Shown piece after piece: positions 58,542-64,000 of a stretch of 64,000 nt of DNA. Origin of the DNA: Malus domestica (taxonomy: Eukaryota; Streptophyta; Magnoliopsida; Rosales; Rosaceae). The stretch is from contig NC_091673.1 in the NCBI RefSeq assembly GCF_042453785.1, forward strand, positions 4,924,501-4,988,500. Reading direction: 5' to 3'. The notes beneath the pieces are model-generated. The model was not told the DNA's origin. It did no database searches and saw only the letters and a list, made by a program, of their open reading frames with translations. The position numbers and the translations under genes are program-made. The first letter of the stretch is position 1. Each line of letters starts with the position of its first letter.

Positions 58542-61500
58542 ATGCCGCAGGAGGAGTCAAAGAAGAAGGAGCGCCACATCGTTAGTTGGTCTCAAGAGGT
58601 CTTCTTTTCATCTCTCTCTCTCTCTCTCTCTCTCTCTATTTGATTGGACTGTTTTGAGTTCTGAGTTTTGATCAAGACACCCAATTATGTTTATTTGGTT
58701 TTTCTCTGACATGGGTTTTGGTTGTTTTTTTTTTGAGTTGCAGGAAGATGATATACTGAGGAATCAAATTAACACCCATGGAACAGAAAAGTAAGTTTCT
58801 TGGTTTTTAAACCTGGGTTGGTTTCACATTTTACTTTACATTTATTCAATAAAATTACCATTCTCTTGGTAGAAAATGAATTAAGGGCTTTGTTTTGTGA
58901 TCAATTTGTGTTGCAGTTGGGCTATCATTGCATCTAAATTCAAGGATAAAACAACCAGACAGTGCAGGAGAAGGTAATTTCAAACCCAGTGATATTGATG
59001 TTTGAATTTAAGTTCTGTTGAGAAATCCTCTGTTTTTCATCCTACTCAATTATTGAGGTCTAATTGTTTTGACTGCTAATTTGTTTTGTCTGAAATTTGA
59101 CAATAATGTTGCAGATGGTACACATACTTGAATTCTGACTTCAAGAAAGGAGGGTGGTCACCAGAGGAAGACATGCTCTTGTGCGAGGTAATTGATTACA
59201 GTAGTTTAGAATATCGCCTTATTCCAGCCTCCATACGCCCAAGTTTTAATTCCCATCACCGTAAATTAGACGAGTTTGAATATTGGCTTGTCAAAAAAGG
59301 GATGAAGTTCTTCTACTTTCTGCATCCTTAATTGGTTTAAGCAGAAAAATAAATCATCAAAACTCGATTTTAGAGAAGCTTTAATCATTTTCTTTAATAT
59401 GACCAAGTAGGCCAGACCTAGTGATTGCATTGTGTGACTTCCTAAAGTTGAACAGAAAACCTGACCACTGTTTATTCAACATTAAACATCATTACCCTCA
59501 TCATTGGATGTGGTAGCAACCTGATTGCTCTAGGTGATCTGATCTGCAGGCTCAAAAGATATTCGGAAACAGATGGACAGAAATAGCGAAGGTTGTTTCG
59601 GGAAGGTATATTGACTTTCTTTTTTCTCCTCCTGTTATAAGATAGCTGTGTCGAATGACGCGCTTAAGATCATAAGTTGTGCTATTGATGCAGAACTGAC
59701 AATGCTGTGAAAAACCGGTTTTCCACCTTGTGCAAGAAGAGAGCAAAATATGAAGCCTTAGCTAAAGAGAATGCCGCTTCATATATCAATCAGAATGACA
59801 AAAGGGTCAAAATCCGAAATGGATTCAATACAGATGGAACAGCAGAAACTACAGCACCTTCTAAGAAGATGAGGTATAGTAAAGTTTATATCTTTATGTA
59901 CAAAATGTTGATTAGATTACTACTCAAAATCGTAGAACTCATTCTTTGTGCGACACAGGAGAAGCCACATCCCTAGTCTCTCCGAGGGGGACAGACTACT
60001 CGAGCAGTGTGGAAAGATGAGTCAGCAGCTAAGAGCTCCATTTGCAGTGTTGATTCAGAATGTCCACAATGTAGAGAATCTGCCAGACCAGAATAATGTG
60101 AATGGCACCAAGGAAGTCCCCGTGAATGGTAAATCACCTCAAATTAAACTTGTTCGGCAACTCTTCAGATTTCTGTTACAATGCCCGATAAGCACTTTGC
60201 AGGAAATGTGTGAGAACATAAGCATATTCCTTCTATTTGGACAGCAGAAAGTTGGCCTATTTATCATTTGAAAAATTCATTATGCATTGATTTATATTTT
60301 TTCAACTACAAAACTTAAGGAGAATCTAATGTCACTCTACTTTCATTTATCAGCAGTACAAAAGAGCAAGTTTCACGGATCATTTCTCAAGAAGGATGAT
60401 CCGAAGATAATCGCTTTGATGCAACAAGCAGAATTGCTCAGCTCGCTGGCATTAAAAGTTAATGCAGAGAACACAGACCAGAGTCTTGAAAATGCATGGA
60501 AGGTGAGAAAAAATTATCTATTTGCTGTGGTCCTGTGGACTGAGCTATCAACATTTAATTGCTTGGTTTTTGAAAACGGTCTATCAGGTAAAATCGTAGG
60601 AACATATAAATACAATTATACATATAACTCGCATATATTGTGAATGTAATATTCAGATGCCTTTAGTACTTGATTCCTCCATATCTGATTCATAGAGTAA
60701 AACAGATTTATGTCCGGTGCCAAATTGAATCTGCATATCCTCACAAACATCAAATGTGATATTCAGGTGCTCCAAGATTTCTTGAATCAAAGCAAAGATA
60801 GTGACATCCTCAGTTATGGAATTAACGATTTTGATTTTCAACTCGAAGATCTTAAATATCTGTTAGAGGACTTAAGGAGCACCACTGAAGGAAGCCGACC
60901 ATCTTGGCAGTAAGAAAAGTGACTTAGACTACTATTCTTATATGAGCATGCTTAAACCCCTGCACAACATCTAATTGATGACATAGACATTGCAGGCAGC
61001 CTGATTTATACGAGGAGTCTCCAGGAAGTTCCGAATACAGTACAGGGTCAACTCTTCTGTCCCAAACAGAATACTATCAAGTGGAAAAAAATGAAGTTGA
61101 AATAGGTTCACTGAATCAGGAGATTCGACCAGGGTCACAGTCAATTCCTATTGAAGGGAAAAATGGTGTTGGTGATTGTGAGAAAGGGATTTTTTCCGAA
61201 AAGCAAGGTAATGAATTAACATATTACATATTACATATGTTGGCTGATGATAACTTCTGCTTTGGAATTACACATCAAATTTGCTATTCAATCAAATTTC
61301 TTGATAACTTATCTAATCTTTCTTTTCACAGAGATATTTCCATCATGTGATGAAGCAACAAAAGACTACGCAGTTGTTTCTGCATTGTCAAGTATAGAGT
61401 TCAATTCTCCTATTAAAGTTACCCCATTGTTCAGATCCTTGGCAGCAGGAATTCCTAGCCCAAAATTTTCTGAAAGTGTAAGTTGTCTCAGAAGTTCAAC

Positions 61501-62053
61501 TCTATCAAACAATAAGATATTAGTCTTAATGGTTGCAGAAGAAGTGGTATTAATAATGATGCTTAACGTTGTTTCAATTAACCCCGCTGTAATCTAAGTG
61601 AAGCTATGCAATGCTTAACCAAAGTCCAGGTGATGCTAAACAAACATAAAGCAGACAAGAGTGTTTCCATCCTAAAGAAAAAAAAAAAATTAGGAGCTAC
61701 AACACTGCTTTCATTTACAATATGCACCACAAACTATTGATATCCAAGTGCATTACCATGATCAGCCATGTTCTTAACTTCTACCCGCAAACTTGAATTT
61801 GGAAACCTCTGTAGCTTCTTGTTTGCCACATAGAATCTAGTTGACGGTTAGTGTATGTATAACAAGTTCTTAACTTCTTCTATTACGAATGCATGACATT
61901 ATATTGATTCAAGACTGACCACTTATGTGTTGGATTTTTCAGGAAAGGAATTTCTTGCTCAAAACGCTTGGAGAGGACTCCCCCTGCCCCAACCCAAGCA
62001 CCAATCCTTCACAACCGCCACCCTGCAAACGATCCCTTCTCCAAAGTCTATAA
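58542..62053 (+). CDS. MYB88: R2R3-MYB factor of the MYB88/MYB124 (FOUR LIPS) type
   Basis: Twelve exons: 58542-58598, 58744-58790, 58917-58973, 59115-59187, 59550-59605, 59694-59873, 59959-60128, 60354-60502, 60767-60909, 60996-61207, 61332-61477 and 61943-62053. They join in frame to 466 residues. R2 (VSWSQEEDDIL to RRRWYTYLN) has its three Trp; R3 (GGWSPEEDMLLCE to AVKNRFSTLCKK) starts with Trp and ends with Phe, the atypical pattern of this small group. The family stops divisions in the stomatal lineage by repressing cell-cycle genes; in apple its members are also linked to drought response. FLP and MYB88 are near-duplicates, so the exact orthologue is uncertain. Exon 8 has two possible acceptors three bases apart (CAGCAG, 60351-60356). 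A CT repeat (58610-58638) lies in intron 1. Confidence 0.95.
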
Positions 62054-63668
62054 CCAACCTTTTTGATCCACCACCTCATATCTAGTCATTTTACATGGCC
62101 TACTGAGTTCGTGTCCGTTTTGAATTCCTCTTTTCTGAGAATTGCAGCCATTCCAGCCTACAATTTTACAAATGGGCAGGTAAAGATCTGCTTCCCAAAA
62201 CCCAGATCTAGAATGCAATGGTGCATTTTAGCATTTGCAAACGTATCTAACACAGTTTTCTGCATTCTTTTGTCCTAAGCAGAGTTACCTCCTTCAGAGT
62301 TCCTAATCGGTATTCGCTTTTCGTGTGTTTGGCGTGTCATTCTTTAGCTAGTCTCTTGCCATCCGATATGTTTTCCGAGTGTTCCATTTTTTGGCCTTGA
62401 TTTTTACAGTTGTACAGAACTTGCTATATCCCTAGTTCCAGAGTGTGAGACTAATGTAAGCATACATAGGCAGCTCGCCGATATTTTCCGCTAGAGTATA
62501 TGATCAAAACAAAACAGAGAGAAATTCGAAGAAAAAGAAAGAAACAAAAGGAGAGAGGATTAACCAGTTCAAATGGATTCCTGTTTATCGTTTTTCCGGT
62601 GTGGAAAACGGGTATAGAATAAATTTATATTTTTTTTTCTTCTTTGGTTTGATTTCCCCCATGATTTCTGATGTAACTAAACTTTATGTAATTTGAGTGA
62701 AAATAGTTTTGGTTTTGGTGTGCACTACTCTCTTTTGTTATATCCTACCTTCCTAGAAGTAAGACATGAACTGATGAACACATCTCCAGGTAAGACACTC
62801 GTAGCTCAGTTGGTCAAGAGTATTTACCCTTGCATCTGAGGTTACTTGTTTAAATCTCCCCTCCCCAGCTATCGCTTGTGTCAAAGACAAACACATCTCT
62901 ATGAAGTGTAGAGTAATGTCTGTACATTCAGCATCAGGGAAGTAAGACACCGACTCGCACACAGATGCAGGAATGCATGAACTGCATTCAAATTAAGGAA
63001 CAATAAATCCGAAAAGAAAACGGCCTAAAACTTGACGAAATTTGAGCTAGAAAGCCAGTGGTTTTGCTTACCAGAGAGTTATGGCTGGCGTGAAGGAAAC
63101 TCCCAGTCTTCAGTGCTTCTGTGTTGACAGCAAGTTGTTGAAGTGGGGAAGAAGGGTTGTGAGAGAACTGTGTTGTTTGGTCGTTGTGGTGGTGATGGAA
63201 GACCAGTATGATTAGGAAGAAAGCAAAAGCAAAGAGGTAAAAGAGGGAGGGAAATCTCTACAAAATAAAGTGCACATATAATTATTTGCTGTTAACTTTC
63301 TCGAGTGAAGGTATAGTAGCACAAATTGACAATTTGGACCTCTCAACTCCAACTTAAAATTGTTTGATCTCAAGGATAAACTAGTAACAAAATTATATGT
63401 TTGTTCTAGTAATGCTTTGCAATTTGCATTCGAGAAAAAAAATGAAAAAACCGAAAGGTCGTACAAGAAGCAAATTGAACATGGTAAGAGAAAGGGAAAT
63501 AAAAAAAAAGGAAAAATGAAGGGAGAAAGTGATCGCTTGATGTTCAATTAACATTACTGTTAAGCAGATGTCGCTTTATTATAGTGGCGAAAAGTAATTA
63601 TATTTTTGTATTTTGATGCAAGTTCGATTTTAAAAGATTCTCATCCTTAACAACTAACAGTTTAACCC
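62054..63668. other. Spacer 3' of the MYB gene
   Basis: The MYB 3' untranslated region probably runs for several hundred bases. A tRNA-derived SINE is at 62787-62889. Bases 63080-63200 could be a short exon read on either strand (a minus-strand GTAAGC donor at about 63072), but no protein family is recognisable. Nothing else can be supported. Confidence 0.45.
62787..62889 (+). mobile_element. tRNA-derived SINE
   Basis: Box A is clear (TAGCTCAGTTGGTCAAGAG, 62802-62820), and a weak box B (TTGTTTAAATCTCC) follows about 35 bases later, the spacing of a tRNA promoter. The 103-base body is flanked by the 10-base duplication AACACATCTC (62777-62786, 62890-62899). It does not fold as a working tRNA by eye. 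Confidence 0.7.
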
Positions 63669-64000
63669 TTTTTTTTTTTTGCCTCAAAGTCCATCCCACT
63701 CCAGCATTGCCATCATGGGAAGTGACTTTGAGGAGAATTTATTGATAAACAAGAAAAATACAATATGTCAAGAGAGACATGAGGCCAAATCCGGACCATT
63801 AAAGAATTCATAACAACAATTCAAAACTTCTTTCAGCAAAACCTATAACAAGGAAGCTTAGAAAGGTTTGTGAGAATAAGCAACTGCAGCATAAGGAGGG
63901 CATGAATCCCACCAATGGACATTGGGGTGATCAACACCATAACTGGCCAAACAATTAACAACTTGATTACCCTCTCTAAAAATATGAGAAATCTGAACCT
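63669..64000 (-). mobile_element. LINE, 3' end, continues past the window
   Basis: On the minus strand the sequence enters from the right edge and ends in an A tail (T run on the plus strand, 63669-63681). It contains the end of an open frame, a short 3' leader-like region, and no LTR. Confidence 0.75.
63858..64000 (-). CDS. LINE RNase H-like domain, partial
   Basis: The visible 46 codons read VQISHIFREGNQVVNCLASY, then HWWDSCPPYAAVAYSHKPF and a stop at 63858-63860. This is the C-terminal end of the RNase H-type (RVT_3) domain that closes the ORF2 protein of many plant LINEs. The start and the reverse transcriptase lie beyond the window edge. No break is seen in the visible part. Confidence 0.75.
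   Translation of the reverse strand, partial: VQISHIFREGNQVVNCLASYGVDHPNVHWWDSCPPYAAVAYSHKPF

Noticed and set aside
63080..63215. Short plus-strand frame starting MAGVKETPSLQ
   Set aside because: Only about 45 codons with no family match; the same stretch also shows a minus-strand splice donor, so coding on either strand is unsupported.

Overview
This is nuclear DNA from a flowering plant, most likely a woody eudicot of the rose family such as apple or pear. The organism is an inference from protein resemblance and from the mobile elements; no alignment was run. The genes have many short introns, the spacers are AT-rich, and several transposon classes are present. All homologies were recognised by eye, and all exon joins were worked out by reading frame and splice signals. 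Layout from left to right: 1-2.8 kb is AT-rich spacer; 2.8-3.45 kb is a two-exon PRE-type atypical bHLH gene. 5.77-16.0 kb is a complete, very young LTR retrotransposon of Gypsy/Tat type, with 1000 and 989 bp LTRs and the target duplication GTTAC. It carries gag but no recognisable protease, reverse transcriptase or integrase. 16.7-18.35 kb is an RRM gene resembling binding partner of ACD11; 18.5-19.2 kb is a dead Copia scrap. 19.85-24.83 kb is a 14-exon sucrose transporter of the SUC3/SUT2 type. 25-32.4 kb is spacer with MITEs and a decayed Harbinger-like element. 32.4-33.9 kb is an HD-Zip I gene of the ATHB13 group. 34-38 kb is spacer with a long-hairpin MITE and two short SINE-like insertions. 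38.28-38.89 kb is a single-exon gene for a predicted chloroplast membrane protein. 39-50 kb is spacer with more MITEs. 50.4-55.2 kb is a minus-strand Copia element. 58.5-62.05 kb is a 12-exon MYB88/FOUR LIPS-type gene. A SINE and the 3' end of a LINE, running off the window, finish it. The most unusual object is the gag-only retrotransposon. Between gag and the 3' LTR it holds intronless, broken pieces of three unrelated host genes laid end to end: the start of an IDD zinc-finger protein, the start of a PUX7-like UBX protein, and the cytochrome b5-like domain of a membrane steroid-binding protein. It also keeps an intact antisense ORF with what looks like its own promoter, and an array of hairpin-capable repeats in its LTRs. 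The host genes show no shared pathway: they are an ordinary mix of growth regulation (PRE, HD-Zip I, MYB88), defence or lipid signalling (BPA1-like), sugar transport (SUC3) and a plastid protein.
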